From positions 1 to 55,546 of the forward strand of contig CAJTKU010000016.1 in assembly GCA_910577015.1 (NCBI GenBank): a stretch of 55,546 nucleotides of DNA. Direction: 5' to 3'. The notes beneath the pieces are model-generated. The model did no database searches and had not been told where the DNA came from. It worked only from the letters and a program-made list of their open reading frames with translations. This DNA comes from an uncultured Lachnospiraceae bacterium (GTDB taxonomy: Bacteria > Bacillota > Clostridia > Lachnospirales > Lachnospiraceae). Both the position numbers and the translations under genes were made by a program. Shown here one piece after another: positions 1-7,800 of the stretch (position 1 is the stretch's first letter; each line of letters starts with the position of its first letter).

Positions 1-180
1 ATCAGGGTTCGTAATGCCCTGTGGGAAGATATAACACAAGGGAAACTTTAAGGGAAAGTTCACCTGCGATAAACTTAGTGTTTTCAAGGGTTAGCGGATA
101 TTTTAATAACAAAATATAACAGCTAATGTTTCCCTTAAAAATCATCAAATCACAATCGGGATTTGTAAAGGAGATATAAT
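1..180 (+). other. AT-rich leader upstream of the first acetyltransferase
   Basis: No gene is visible here. A small hairpin (CAGGG and CCCTG arms, bases 3-21) is present. The motif AAGGGAAA occurs twice (near 38 and 50), and its complement TTTCCCTT lies at about 129-136, so alternative long-range pairing is possible, as in an attenuator. The end carries a good ribosome site (AAAGGAGATATAAT) for the gene at 181. The left part may be the tail of something that starts outside the window. Confidence 0.3.
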
Positions 181-627
181 ATGTGTATCAGAAAAGCAAT
201 AATAGATGATTTATCAAGAATAGCTGAAATATATGTATTTAATAATAGGGTAAATTTTTTCCCTATATTCAAAGATGAAAGTTTTTCTTTTGGGGAGTTA
301 CAAGTTGTTTCATTGGTAGATAATTACTTCAAAAAAGACGAAATTATCAAAAACATATATGTATTTGATAATGGGTTGATAAAGGGTTTTATTCAAATGG
401 ACGGAACAGAAATTTGTAAATTATATGTAGATACGTCTTTTCAAAGTGAGGGAATTGGCAATGAACTAATTGAATTTGCAATTAAAGAACTCCATGCAAA
501 TAATTTATGGGCATTAGAAAAAAATATTAGAGCAATTTCTTTTTACCAAAGGCATGGCTTTCATTTGACAGGTCAGAAAAAGTTTGAAGAAGATACCACC
601 GAATATCTTGTTAAGTTAGAAAGATAA
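181..627 (+). CDS. GNAT-family N-acetyltransferase
   Basis: This 148-residue protein has the GNAT fold pattern: a strand ending in CKLYVD, then the acetyl-CoA pyrophosphate loop QSEGIGNEL at about residues 88-96, and a C-terminal helix-strand unit with AISFYQRHGF. The length is normal for the family. The substrate cannot be read from sequence; small-molecule or antibiotic acetylation is possible. An AAAGGAG site precedes the ATG. The gene is AT-rich relative to the genes after 7,900. A second GNAT gene follows 26 bases later, probably on the same transcript, which suggests an imported accessory pair. Confidence 0.85.
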   Translation: MCIRKAIIDDLSRIAEIYVFNNRVNFFPIFKDESFSFGELQVVSLVDNYFKKDEIIKNIYVFDNGLIKGFIQMDGTEICKLYVDTSFQSEGIGNELIEFAIKELHANNLWALEKNIRAISFYQRHGFHLTGQKKFEEDTTEYLVKLER

Positions 628-653
628 ATTCCCATTTGTTGGGAGGTTACAAC

Positions 654-1112
654 ATGGAAATAATAGCATATGAAATGAAATATGTAAAAGACGATATTGA
701 AAAAGATATTATCCCGTGTATTCCTTTTGAGCAAAAGTATTTTCAGCAATACATGAAAATATACAATGCCTGCTTTTATGAAATGCGAAAATCTCTTGAC
801 ATTGAACCATATAATTTTTTGAGTGATTATAAACAAATCAGTGAAAAAAGCAAGGATATTTTCTTGCTTGTAAGCAGGGAAGAAATTATTGGTTCTGTCG
901 CATGTTATGGGAGTGAAATAGATGATTTGATAGTCAATAAGAAGTTTCAAAATAAAGGATATGGGAAACAGCTTTTATTATGGGGAATGAACCATATTCG
1001 CCAAATGAGTAATGAGCCAATTTTGCTTCATGTTGCTAAATGGAATGAAAAAGCTTTAAGGTTATACGAAAAAGTCGGATTTGAAATTGTAAATACTGAG
1101 AGGGTGCGTTAA
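654..1112 (+). CDS. GNAT-family N-acetyltransferase
   Basis: This 152-residue GNAT protein has the acetyl-CoA loop QNKGYGKQLL at about residues 98-107 and the terminal ALRLYEKVGFE segment typical of the family. The ATG at 654 is chosen over upstream in-frame TTG codons because TGGGAGG sits at the right distance before it. It lies directly downstream of another AT-rich GNAT gene and is probably co-transcribed with it. The two proteins differ enough to be separate families rather than a fresh duplication. The substrate is unknown. Confidence 0.85.
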   Translation: MEIIAYEMKYVKDDIEKDIIPCIPFEQKYFQQYMKIYNACFYEMRKSLDIEPYNFLSDYKQISEKSKDIFLLVSREEIIGSVACYGSEIDDLIVNKKFQNKGYGKQLLLWGMNHIRQMSNEPILLHVAKWNEKALRLYEKVGFEIVNTERVR

Positions 1113-1150
1113 ATTTCGAAGCACAAACCGCATAAGAAGGAGGATTTTTT

Positions 1151-1220
1151 ATGAAAAGATATGTTATGGCTGCATAGCACAGGCTATTGCAGATGAAGAA
1201 TAAGTTTGTTATAGCCGTGC
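1151..1220 (+). promoter_or_regulatory. Short leader ORF overlapping a hairpin (copy 1)
   Basis: A strong ribosome site (AGAAGGAGG) precedes an eight-codon ORF (MKRYVMAA, 1151-1177). Its stop codon abuts a hairpin whose arms are GCACAGGCTAT (1177-1187) and ATAGCCGTGC (1211-1220), with one bulged base. The next real gene starts at 1254. The same layout recurs at 1669-1739, so it is probably a translation-coupled regulatory leader. Its effector is unknown. Confidence 0.5.
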
Positions 1221-1253
1221 TTCCTTGATATTATTTGATTTCAGGAGGACAAC

Positions 1254-1529
1254 ATGGGCTATAAGAGAGCAGAAGAGATTCTGCCGAGAGATATTATTGA
1301 ATTGATTCAGCAATATGTTGACGGAGAGAACATATATATTCCCAGAAAATCGGAAAACAGGCAGGAATGGGGAAGCTCCACGCAGACAAAGCAGGAGCTG
1401 TCAGACAGGAATGCGGCTATTTTTCACGATTACCGGCAGGGCAGTCAGATATCGGAGCTTGCGGAAAAATATTTTCTTTCCATAAAGAGCATTCAGCGTA
1501 TTGTAAGGGAAATGAAAAAAACAGCATAA
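1254..1529 (+). CDS. CD3324-type small helix-turn-helix protein
   Basis: This 91-residue protein starts MGYKRAEEILPRDIIELIQ and has a YVDGENIYIPRK segment, the pattern of the CD3324 family found in Clostridia and related to Mor-type activators. The C-terminal half (about residues 50-88: NAAIFHDYRQG, ISELAEKYFLS, IKSIQRIVREM) reads as a helix-turn-helix. It probably binds DNA as a small transcription factor; the target is unknown. An AGGAGG site sits before the ATG, and the gene follows the short leader ORF and hairpin at 1151-1220. Confidence 0.75.
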   Translation: MGYKRAEEILPRDIIELIQQYVDGENIYIPRKSENRQEWGSSTQTKQELSDRNAAIFHDYRQGSQISELAEKYFLSIKSIQRIVREMKKTA

Positions 1530-1668
1530 TGATGAAGTACAGGAAATGGGCCGATGGGGTTGGATTAAGATTCAACCGGAAGCGGCTCATTTTCTTTTGT
1601 AAAAATGTATGAGGTTGTAAAAGAAAGTAAAATCCTTTACTGTGGTGTGAGGAGAGGAGGATTTCCTA

Positions 1669-1739
1669 TGACTACACCCGTTTATTTTGCATAGCAGAGG
1701 CTATTGCAAATAAAAAAAGAGAAAGGTAATAGCCTTTGC
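1669..1739 (+). promoter_or_regulatory. Short leader ORF overlapping a hairpin (copy 2)
   Basis: A strong site (GGAGAGGAGG) precedes an ATG at 1669 whose short reading frame runs to or into a hairpin. The arms are GCAGAGGCTATT (1694-1705) and AATAGCCTTTGC (1728-1739), pairing with one mismatch. The core GCATAGCA(C/G)AGGCTATTGC is shared with copy 1 at about 1172-1190. It lies just upstream of the DUF1062 gene and looks like a reused cis-regulatory module. Confidence 0.5.
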
Positions 1740-1771
1740 ATGTCCTGAAAGAGAGAAGAAGGAGATGTAAA

Positions 1772-2341
1772 ATGAGCTATTTTGATACAACTGCATACAG
1801 AATCGTGCCGAAGGAGTCTTACAGGATAAAACGCGGCTGTCCCGGATGCGGGAGAAAAACCGAATACTGTAATTCAGGAAATTTCCGCATCAATGCCAAT
1901 AAAAACAGGATTGACGTTTGGCTGATTTACCGATGTGAGGCGTGCAGGCATACTTATAACCTTACCATTTATGAAAGGATAAGGCCCACGGAAATCGACA
2001 GGGAGGAATACCGGCATTTTTTACAGAATGACGCCCGTACTGCAATGCGCTATGGGATGGATAAGGCTCTTTTTTCCAAAAACAAGGCGGAAATAGATTG
2101 GGAAAAAGTCCCTTACGATATCTGTCCCGTGGAGCAGGCATCCGCGGCCGGTAATGTGCTTGTGATAGAAAATCCGTATGAGCTGCGCCTGCGGACGGAT
2201 AAGGCGCTGGCGGAAATTTTTCATGTCACAAGGAGCAGGGTCAGGCAGATGGTGAAAGAAAAGAAAATAGAAATTCCCTGGAACTTTTTGGGAAGAAGAA
2301 CAGAAATTGCGCTTTTGGAAGGAGAAATACGGAATGAGTGA
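1772..2341 (+). CDS. DUF1062 domain protein
   Basis: This 189-residue protein has a zinc-ribbon-like N-terminus (CPGCG near residue 20, CEACRHTYNLT near residue 60) followed by an acidic helical region. It ends in a helix-turn-helix-like segment (LAEIFHVTRSRVRQMVKEKKI). This matches DUF1062, a Firmicutes family of unknown role. The ATG at 1772 has AAGAAGGAG upstream. The last 8 bases overlap the methyltransferase start, so the two are translationally coupled. A regulatory role is plausible from the zinc-ribbon and HTH layout, but it is inference. Confidence 0.75.
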   Translation: MSYFDTTAYRIVPKESYRIKRGCPGCGRKTEYCNSGNFRINANKNRIDVWLIYRCEACRHTYNLTIYERIRPTEIDREEYRHFLQNDARTAMRYGMDKALFSKNKAEIDWEKVPYDICPVEQASAAGNVLVIENPYELRLRTDKALAEIFHVTRSRVRQMVKEKKIEIPWNFLGRRTEIALLEGEIRNE

Positions 2342-3026
2342 ATTTGCGGAAATAAAAAAGTGGCTGGAGGATACAAAAAACGAACCGTTGGAGGAGATGG
2401 GCAGTTTTTTTGAAAGAAGGGTTGAAGGCTATGAAGCCCATATGGCGGGCTGGAAGAAAAACTATGAGTGGATGGCCCGGCTGGTGCCTTCGGGAGCGGA
2501 AACGCTCCTTGACATTGGCTGCGGAACCGGGCTGGAGCTGGATGAAATCTACAGGCTGCATCCGGCTATATCCGTAACAGGCATTGATTTGGAACAGTCG
2601 ATGCTTGCCATGTTAAAAAAGAAGCACAGCGGCAAGAAGCTTTCGGTAATCTGCGGGGACTATTTCCGGGTGCCGTTCGGGCAGGAGTGTTTTGACGCGG
2701 CAGTGTCATTTGAAACACTGCATCATTTTAAGGCGGAAGACAAGCTGCTTATTTTTCAAAAACTTTATGGATGCCTGAAAACGGGCGGCTGTTACATACA
2801 GGGCGATTATGCTGCGGAGTCTGAGGAAATGGAAACTTATCTCTTTGCGGAATGTGAGAGGCGGAGAAAACAAAGCGGTATCCCGGAGGGAGTATTTGTC
2901 CACTTTGACACGCCGCTGACCCTGGAACATGAAATGCGGCTTTTGCAGGAAGCCGGGTTTGAACGGGTGGAATGCCTGGGCTTTCTTGAGGAGCAGAATA
3001 CGCCCATGATACGTGCGGTAAAATAA
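2334..3026 (+). CDS. Class I SAM-dependent methyltransferase
   Basis: This protein is about 230 residues long. Motif I is LLDIGCGTGLELDEI (about residues 58-72), an acidic residue ends the next strand (VTGIDLEQSM), and the post-motif is FDAAVSFETLHHF. These are the S-adenosylmethionine-binding signatures of the Methyltransf_11/25 group. The C-terminal strand order fits the family. It probably methylates a small molecule, but the substrate is not readable. The start overlaps the DUF1062 gene by 8 bases and has GGAAGGAG upstream. Confidence 0.85.
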   Translation: MSEFAEIKKWLEDTKNEPLEEMGSFFERRVEGYEAHMAGWKKNYEWMARLVPSGAETLLDIGCGTGLELDEIYRLHPAISVTGIDLEQSMLAMLKKKHSGKKLSVICGDYFRVPFGQECFDAAVSFETLHHFKAEDKLLIFQKLYGCLKTGGCYIQGDYAAESEEMETYLFAECERRRKQSGIPEGVFVHFDTPLTLEHEMRLLQEAGFERVECLGFLEEQNTPMIRAVK

Positions 3027-3040
3027 ATTACAGGGGGGCC

Positions 3041-3080
3041 GGATGCAGTTTGCTGTCTTGTCATCTGCGCCCCGAACCGT
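3041..3080 (-). pseudogene. Decayed fragment of an OGG1-type glycosylase gene
   Basis: Read on the minus strand this stretch encodes VRGADDKTANCI, closely matching IRGVGDKVANCI, the helix-hairpin-helix and catalytic-lysine region of the intact glycosylase gene downstream (4128-4166). The DNA matches at roughly three quarters of positions over about 38 bases, including 12 identical bases at one end. The fragment overlaps the 3' end of the nucleotidyltransferase gene. It suggests that gene was inserted into, or recombined with, a second glycosylase copy. Confidence 0.55.
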
Positions 3081-3879
3081 AACATTTCCAGATATCAAAC
3101 AAAACATTGCTTCTCATTTCATATTCAGGATAAAATTGTTTTGTCAGATTATCATAGGCCAATGCGGCTGCATAGAGTTTTCGCGCTATCATATCAAACG
3201 TATCATCACCGGTTACATATTGATACTCCTCTTCATATTTACGGTATATCAGTTCCTCACGATATCCGTAACGATGATGATTTGTGCCGTATTCAATATC
3301 TCGTAAAATCATCTGCTGAACCAGCGTTTCGTTAATATTTAAATTGGCCAAATGACTGCTAATCAGATAATCTTTTCTGTACAGTTTCCCCAGTGCCTGA
3401 ATCATAATAAACCAAAATTCATCCACTTTCTCTATCGGCCATTTGGGATTGCTGTATCTTTCGGGTTCCTTCTTTAAGTCAATATCTTTCAATGTGCCAT
3501 CATACCTAAATTCAAAACCAATGTCATATCTGATGCCGTCCCTGAAAACAATCCTGTAAATTTCTGAATCAACAGTTTTCACAAACCCTAGGTATTTGTC
3601 GGGCGTTATTCCGAACCTGCTTGGATGCTTCCTATATTCCAAAGGCGTTATTTTACTATCCGGCGGCAGATTAACCATAATATTTATGTCTGAATCACTG
3701 TAGCAATCATGATAGCTTTTGCTTAGGGCTTTTTTCGCATTCGTTTCCTTATGCGCATTGTCTTGTATTACGATATCACATAATTTTACCCCTTCTATTT
3801 CCGGGAGTAGAAGCAGCGTATCAATGTAATGCAGTAAACTTGATTCTACATAATTTCTATCTAATTGGATTTGGCTCAT
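3061..3879 (-). CDS. Nucleotidyltransferase-fold protein, aminoglycoside adenylyltransferase-like
   Basis: This protein has about 272 residues. The core has YSDSDINIMV, resembling the GS/DxD-type metal-binding motif of nucleotidyltransferases, followed by a helical C-terminal half with WFIMIQALGKLYRKDYLIS and HLANLNINETLVQQM. The layout resembles streptomycin or aminoglycoside adenylyltransferase relatives, though resistance is not shown. The start MSQIQLDRNYVES is chosen because AGGAGG lies just upstream. A longer in-frame extension exists but overlaps the glycosylase gene. The gene is AT-rich, and its 3' end runs into the glycosylase fragment at 3041-3080, which points to transfer. Confidence 0.65.
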   Translation of the reverse strand: MSQIQLDRNYVESSLLHYIDTLLLLPEIEGVKLCDIVIQDNAHKETNAKKALSKSYHDCYSDSDINIMVNLPPDSKITPLEYRKHPSRFGITPDKYLGFVKTVDSEIYRIVFRDGIRYDIGFEFRYDGTLKDIDLKKEPERYSNPKWPIEKVDEFWFIMIQALGKLYRKDYLISSHLANLNINETLVQQMILRDIEYGTNHHRYGYREELIYRKYEEEYQYVTGDDTFDMIARKLYAAALAYDNLTKQFYPEYEMRSNVLFDIWKCYGSGRR

Positions 3880-3943
3880 TGTTTTATCCTCCTCTATCCG
3901 TAACAGCATACTGTCAAAAGTGGTTAGGCTGCATTGGTAAATT

Positions 3944-4774
3944 TCAGCGAACCGGCTGCAATTCCTTTTTGTGGGTCTGGGCGTAGTAAAATATGTACTG
4001 CTGCATGATTCCGGCATATTTCCCGTATCGGGTAAAGGGTTCCTTTCCGTGATACTCATGTTCAATCACCTTGTGAATCCAGGTGTCCACAGGTACATGG
4101 GAGGTGCGTCCGTATGCAAATAGGCAGATGCAGTTTGCAACCTTGTCGCCCACGCCCCGAATCTGTTTTAAGGCGTCAAAAAGCTCGGTATCGTCAACCT
4201 GCTTTAGTGCAGACAAGTTAATCTGGTTTGACGCAATCTTTTGTGCAGCGTCTTGTATGTAGGAAGTGCGATAGCCCAGACGGCATTCGGACAAGGCATC
4301 ATCGGATGCAGACACAAGCTTTTTTGCCGAAGGGAATAAGTATAATTTCTCATAAGGAGTAACGACAGGTTCCCCGAACCCGGCGGACAGAAGCTCTACA
4401 GACTTTTTAATGGACGGAATATTTTTCCTCTGGGAAATAATAAATGTGATTACCATCTCCCATGGTTCCTGACGCAGAATGCGAAGGCCGCTGCCTGTTT
4501 TAGCGGCATTTAACATATAGGCGTCGGAAGCAGGAACAAGGCTGCGCAGACGACTATAGTTTTGCGGCAAGTCAAAATAAGGAAACCAGATTTCGCGCCA
4601 TTCCTCTTCGGAACAATTCACATCGTAACAGCCCTGCCCACATTGCCTGATGTAAAGGATATGGCTGCCTGTTACAAAACGGTAAGCGCCGTCATCAAAG
4701 GTTTTTATGCGGAAGCACTGGCCGCTGTCTGCAATTTTCTGTAAATCAAAATCATCTTTTATCTCTATTACCAT
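3944..4774 (-). CDS. OGG1-family 8-oxoguanine DNA glycosylase/AP lyase
   Basis: This 276-residue enzyme probably removes 8-oxoguanine from DNA and nicks the abasic site. The N-terminal domain has QCFRIK. The catalytic part has the helix-hairpin-helix LKQIRGVGDKVANCICLFA (about residues 207-225) with the conserved lysine (GDKVA), and VPVDTW with the catalytic aspartate. Both key residues match the human enzyme pattern. The length is normal for bacterial OGG1-like proteins. It is followed closely by the nucleotidyltransferase gene on the same strand. Confidence 0.9.
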   Translation of the reverse strand: MVIEIKDDFDLQKIADSGQCFRIKTFDDGAYRFVTGSHILYIRQCGQGCYDVNCSEEEWREIWFPYFDLPQNYSRLRSLVPASDAYMLNAAKTGSGLRILRQEPWEMVITFIISQRKNIPSIKKSVELLSAGFGEPVVTPYEKLYLFPSAKKLVSASDDALSECRLGYRTSYIQDAAQKIASNQINLSALKQVDDTELFDALKQIRGVGDKVANCICLFAYGRTSHVPVDTWIHKVIEHEYHGKEPFTRYGKYAGIMQQYIFYYAQTHKKELQPVR

Positions 4775-4799
4775 TACCCAATTTCCTTCTTCTGTAATT

Positions 4800-5333
4800 T
4801 TACAGTCCCTGACTTTTAAATAACTGTTTCATTTCTTCTGCGGATTCCTGCATTCCCCTCTGAAACCACACCTCCATCCAGCCATACAGGCTGTATACAA
4901 CAAACGCTTTGGCATAAGCCTCGCCTTTTGGCAAATCCGGTTTTAATTCCATGGTATCCAGAATGACATCCTTCAGCAAATATATAAGATGCCGTTCGTT
5001 CAGAAGCCGGTAAAAGTCCCTGTGCTGTTCAAAATGCTCAAATATCATGCCGATAGCCGAACTGAGAGGAAGATTGTTGTCTTTCTCCCAATCGCTTTTC
5101 CACCCGTTGAATAACTGATTGATATACGCTTTCAAAATATCTTCCTTGCTGTTAAAATTGCGGTAAAAAGAAGCCCGTCCGATGCCTGCATTGTCACATA
5201 ATTCACTGATGGAAATATCCTCAATCGCCTTGTCCTCCAATAACGCCAGGAGGGATTTGGTGATATGCTCTATCACATAATTGTTTCTTCCTTCGTTGCT
5301 CATCGGTGATACAGTTTCTATGTTTTGTCTCAT
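4800..5333 (-). CDS. TetR/AcrR-family transcriptional regulator
   Basis: This 177-residue protein has a TetR-type DNA-binding domain near residues 20-65: ISISELCDNAGIGRASFYRNF followed by NSKEDILKAYI. The C-terminal domain is helical, as in ligand-binding TetR proteins. The ATG at 5333 fits the GGGAGC site; an in-frame ATG further upstream is possible. It is divergent from the small membrane protein and hydrolase pair at 5577-6694. Two palindromes in the shared spacer are good operator candidates, so it probably represses itself and that pair. Confidence 0.85.
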   Translation of the reverse strand: MRQNIETVSPMSNEGRNNYVIEHITKSLLALLEDKAIEDISISELCDNAGIGRASFYRNFNSKEDILKAYINQLFNGWKSDWEKDNNLPLSSAIGMIFEHFEQHRDFYRLLNERHLIYLLKDVILDTMELKPDLPKGEAYAKAFVVYSLYGWMEVWFQRGMQESAEEMKQLFKSQGL

Positions 5334-5366
5334 TTTATTTGCTCCCATTGACAAGAAAAGAAATGG

Positions 5367-5382
5367 CGATACAATTGTATCG
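5367..5382. promoter_or_regulatory. Candidate TetR operator, perfect 16-bp palindrome
   Basis: CGATACAATTGTATCG is a perfect palindrome 34 bases upstream of the TetR start codon. The size and position fit a TetR-family operator. Binding is inferred, not shown. Confidence 0.5.
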
Positions 5383-5406
5383 ACGAAACAAATGTCATAA
5401 AAATGG

Positions 5407-5423
5407 TATCATGTCGTATGATA
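5407..5423. promoter_or_regulatory. Second candidate operator half-sites
   Basis: TATCAT and ATGATA form an inverted repeat with a 5-base spacer, 24 bases beyond the perfect palindrome. It may be a second TetR site or a lower-affinity relative (GTATC is shared by both). Confidence 0.35.
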
Positions 5424-5448
5424 AAAGTCAAGAGGGAAGAAAAGGGAG

Positions 5449-5555
5449 TTTCCGCATTTTGCATTTGGGCAGCCGGAGAGTGTTTTTGCCCGAGCGGGAG
5501 CGCGTCCTGTTGGAACAAATACACTCTCCGGCTGCCCAAATGCAAAATGCGGAAA
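5449..5555. repeat. Perfect 35-bp inverted repeat (fold-back element)
   Basis: Bases 5449-5483 and 5521-5555 are exact reverse complements over 35 bases, with a 37-base loop. The arms start TTTCCGCATTTTGC on the left and end GCAAAATGCGGAAA on the right. The loop is GC-rich and contains CCCGAGCGGG. No obvious target-site duplication flanks it. The element lies between the TetR operators and the ribosome site of the next gene, so it would form a very stable hairpin in that mRNA leader. A MITE- or REP-like repeat is one reading; a structured leader is another. Confidence 0.85.
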
Positions 5556-5576
5556 TTATATGAAAGGATAGGTAAA

Positions 5577-5711
5577 ATGACACTTACACAGAAACGTATT
5601 CTTATTTTATTCATCATCATTGTTATTGCGGTAGTTTTAGGGCGGCTTGTTTTACGGGCAGTTATGAACCTTTTATTGGGTGGCACTATGTTTGGAGGTA
5701 ATTTTTTATGA
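5577..5711 (+). CDS. Small single-pass membrane protein
   Basis: This 44-residue protein has one hydrophobic helix (ILILFIIIVIAVVLGRLVL, about residues 8-26) and a glycine-rich tail. AAAGGATAGG precedes the ATG, and the stop overlaps the next ATG by 4 bases (ATGA), so it is translated together with the hydrolase. The family is not recognised. It may anchor or partner the membrane-bound hydrolase downstream. Confidence 0.6.
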   Translation: MTLTQKRILILFIIIVIAVVLGRLVLRAVMNLLLGGTMFGGNFL

Positions 5712-6694
5712 GCAAAGAGAAAAAAGTGAAAAGGAAAGGCAGAGTTATGTGGGGATTCATTTATGTTTTTACATTTATTGCCGCTTTTCTGGGCTCTATC
5801 CTGTTTAAAATGAAACATGACCCGTTTGGCGGTGAATTTAAGGCAGAATGGAATGATTCGGTGGGCAGGGTGTATACCGATATCGCTTATGGAGAGGGCG
5901 AAGCAAATAAATTTGACATTTATGTTCCGGCTGATGATTCCAGGGACAGTTACGGTCTGGTGGTGTATCTCCATGCAGGTGGTTTTACAAGCGGTGATAA
6001 ATCGGGGGATGCCGGGATGTTAGAGTGGCTCTGCTCCAAAGGATATGTAACCGCAGGCATCAACTATACCTTGTTCAGCGATGCCCATCCTGACGCAAGC
6101 GTGTACTCTCAATCAATGGAAATTAAAGAAAGCATACCTTATGTGATTGCAGAAGCGGAAAAATTGGGATACCATATTGACGAAATGGCGATTTCAGGCG
6201 GTTCGGCGGGCTGCTGTCTTGCCCTTCTGTATGCTTATCGTGACGTCAAAGATTCGCCCGTACCTGTGAAAATGGTTTTTGGGGCAGTAGGTCCGTCCTC
6301 GTTTTACCCCGAGGATTGGAAATGTTACGGACTTGATATCGGAAGCGAGGAAAGCAACGCTGCCGCAAGGGCTCTGTTCGGGGCAATGGCAGGAAAGGAA
6401 ATCAAGTCGGAGTTTGGTACGCCTGAGTATGACGAAGAAATAAAAGATATTTCCGCCCTGCTCTGGATAGACGAAAACAGCGTTCCCACACTTTTAGCAT
6501 ATGGGAAATATGATAAAGTCCAGCCCTATGAAGGCTCTCAAAGGCTTCTGAAAGCGCTTGAGGACAACCATGTACCCCATGATTATTACCTGTGTGGGCA
6601 TTCGGGCCACGGCTTACAAAATGACAATAAGGTGTATGGGGAATATACGCGGAAGATACTGGAATACCTTGATACATATATGCCCGTAAAATAA
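5708..6694 (+). CDS. Membrane-anchored alpha/beta hydrolase (esterase/lipase-like)
   Basis: This 328-residue protein has an N-terminal membrane helix (about residues 15-35: WGFIYVFTFIAAFLGSILF), so the enzyme domain probably faces outward. It has an oxyanion-type YLHAGGFTSG segment, a nucleophile elbow ISGGSAGC (GxSxG), an acid in YGKYDKV and a histidine in GHSGHG. The pattern is that of the acetyl-esterase/BD-FAE-like branch. The start overlaps the small membrane protein by 4 bases, and both sit under the divergent TetR region. The substrate is unknown. Confidence 0.8.
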   Translation: MSKEKKVKRKGRVMWGFIYVFTFIAAFLGSILFKMKHDPFGGEFKAEWNDSVGRVYTDIAYGEGEANKFDIYVPADDSRDSYGLVVYLHAGGFTSGDKSGDAGMLEWLCSKGYVTAGINYTLFSDAHPDASVYSQSMEIKESIPYVIAEAEKLGYHIDEMAISGGSAGCCLALLYAYRDVKDSPVPVKMVFGAVGPSSFYPEDWKCYGLDIGSEESNAAARALFGAMAGKEIKSEFGTPEYDEEIKDISALLWIDENSVPTLLAYGKYDKVQPYEGSQRLLKALEDNHVPHDYYLCGHSGHGLQNDNKVYGEYTRKILEYLDTYMPVK

Positions 6695-6708
6695 AGTGGA
6701 TAATCAGC

Positions 6709-7800
6709 CTATTTATTGTCCCCCATGCTTTCATCCAAAAAGCTGGTGAATTTTTCAAACAATTCTAAATTTAACATATTACACCATTTATTCCGGTCAA
6801 GATTGCGATACAGGAAATCGGCTTTATCTGCTGCAAAGCGTTCCCGGTTTTCCGCAGCGTCGTAGTTGTAGTCAAGCGTTTTGAGCCATTGTTCAAACGC
6901 TGCATTCAATTCATTGACGTAGGTTATATCATGATAAATATGATTATGTCCGCTGTCTTCAAGGCAGATAAAGGTAAATCGGGGGTTATCCTTATATTTG
7001 TCGTAATAAATCTCGTAACCATATTGGATTGGGACGACATCGTCATCGGCGCTGTGTACTATCATGACAGCCGCTTCGCTTGCTGAAAAACCGTCCAGGG
7101 CAGTGTTTGAAGCATAATTGCCAAATTTTATGCGCTCATGCAGTTTCACAAACGGCATCATCACATAGATGCCGTTTCCTGCCAGCTCCTTTCCCTGCGC
7201 TTCAAACATGGCTGATGAACTGTTGAAGCCTGAACATGCAATCACGGCTTTTATTTCGGGATGATAGGTCAGGACGCTGCACACGCTGTAGCCGCCCCAG
7301 CTATGTCCGAATAAAGCTATCGGTAAGTCGGGGAAATTTCCGCTTTCTTCCACAAAGGATATTGCATGGTCAAGGTCTATCACACCCTGTGGAAGACCGC
7401 CGACTCCGTCGCCCTCGCTTTCGTCATTTCCGGTGGCGTCATATGCAAAAACGTAGTAACCGTGACGGGCAAAATAATCGGCGCAGTCCATATAGGAATT
7501 GAATCCGCCCCCGCCGAAACCGTGTGCCATAATGATGATACCGCGCTGGTTTTCTCCCGAACTGTACAGATATCCTGTCAGCGTCTGCCCCTTATCGGAA
7601 GAAAACTGATATTGCGTGCATTGCAGCCCGTCAAAATCATCTATGTGAAGCATCAACGGTTCATAGCTTTCAAAACGCTTATTGAAATTCTCGTTGTAAA
7701 CCGTTACGGTCAGCGCCCAATCTCCGGCAATCAGCAGTATGGGTACTATACATAATATTGCACGGAATATCTTTTTTCTTTTAGAAGTCGATTTTTTCAT
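6709..7800 (-). CDS. Membrane-anchored alpha/beta hydrolase
   Basis: This 363-residue protein has an N-terminal membrane helix (AILCIVPILLIAGDWAL, about residues 14-30). The hydrolase core shows MAHGFGGGG, the nucleophile elbow LFGHSWGGYS, the acid HSADDDVVP and the histidine DSGHNHI, so the catalytic triad is complete. The architecture matches serine aminopeptidase S33 and extracellular lipase-like proteins. It converges on the other hydrolase gene with only 14 bases between them. An AGGAG site precedes the start. The substrate is unknown. Confidence 0.8.
   Translation of the reverse strand: MKKSTSKRKKIFRAILCIVPILLIAGDWALTVTVYNENFNKRFESYEPLMLHIDDFDGLQCTQYQFSSDKGQTLTGYLYSSGENQRGIIIMAHGFGGGGFNSYMDCADYFARHGYYVFAYDATGNDESEGDGVGGLPQGVIDLDHAISFVEESGNFPDLPIALFGHSWGGYSVCSVLTYHPEIKAVIACSGFNSSSAMFEAQGKELAGNGIYVMMPFVKLHERIKFGNYASNTALDGFSASEAAVMIVHSADDDVVPIQYGYEIYYDKYKDNPRFTFICLEDSGHNHIYHDITYVNELNAAFEQWLKTLDYNYDAAENRERFAADKADFLYRNLDRNKWCNMLNLELFEKFTSFLDESMGDNK

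Noticed and set aside
3880..4065. N-terminal extension of the nucleotidyltransferase frame
   Set aside because: It overlaps the glycosylase gene in another frame, has no family similarity, and a perfect AGGAGG site marks the start at 3879.
5403..5576. Reading frames running through the 35-bp inverted repeat
   Set aside because: They are open only because the repeat has few stops. The real small gene starts at 5577 with its own ribosome site.
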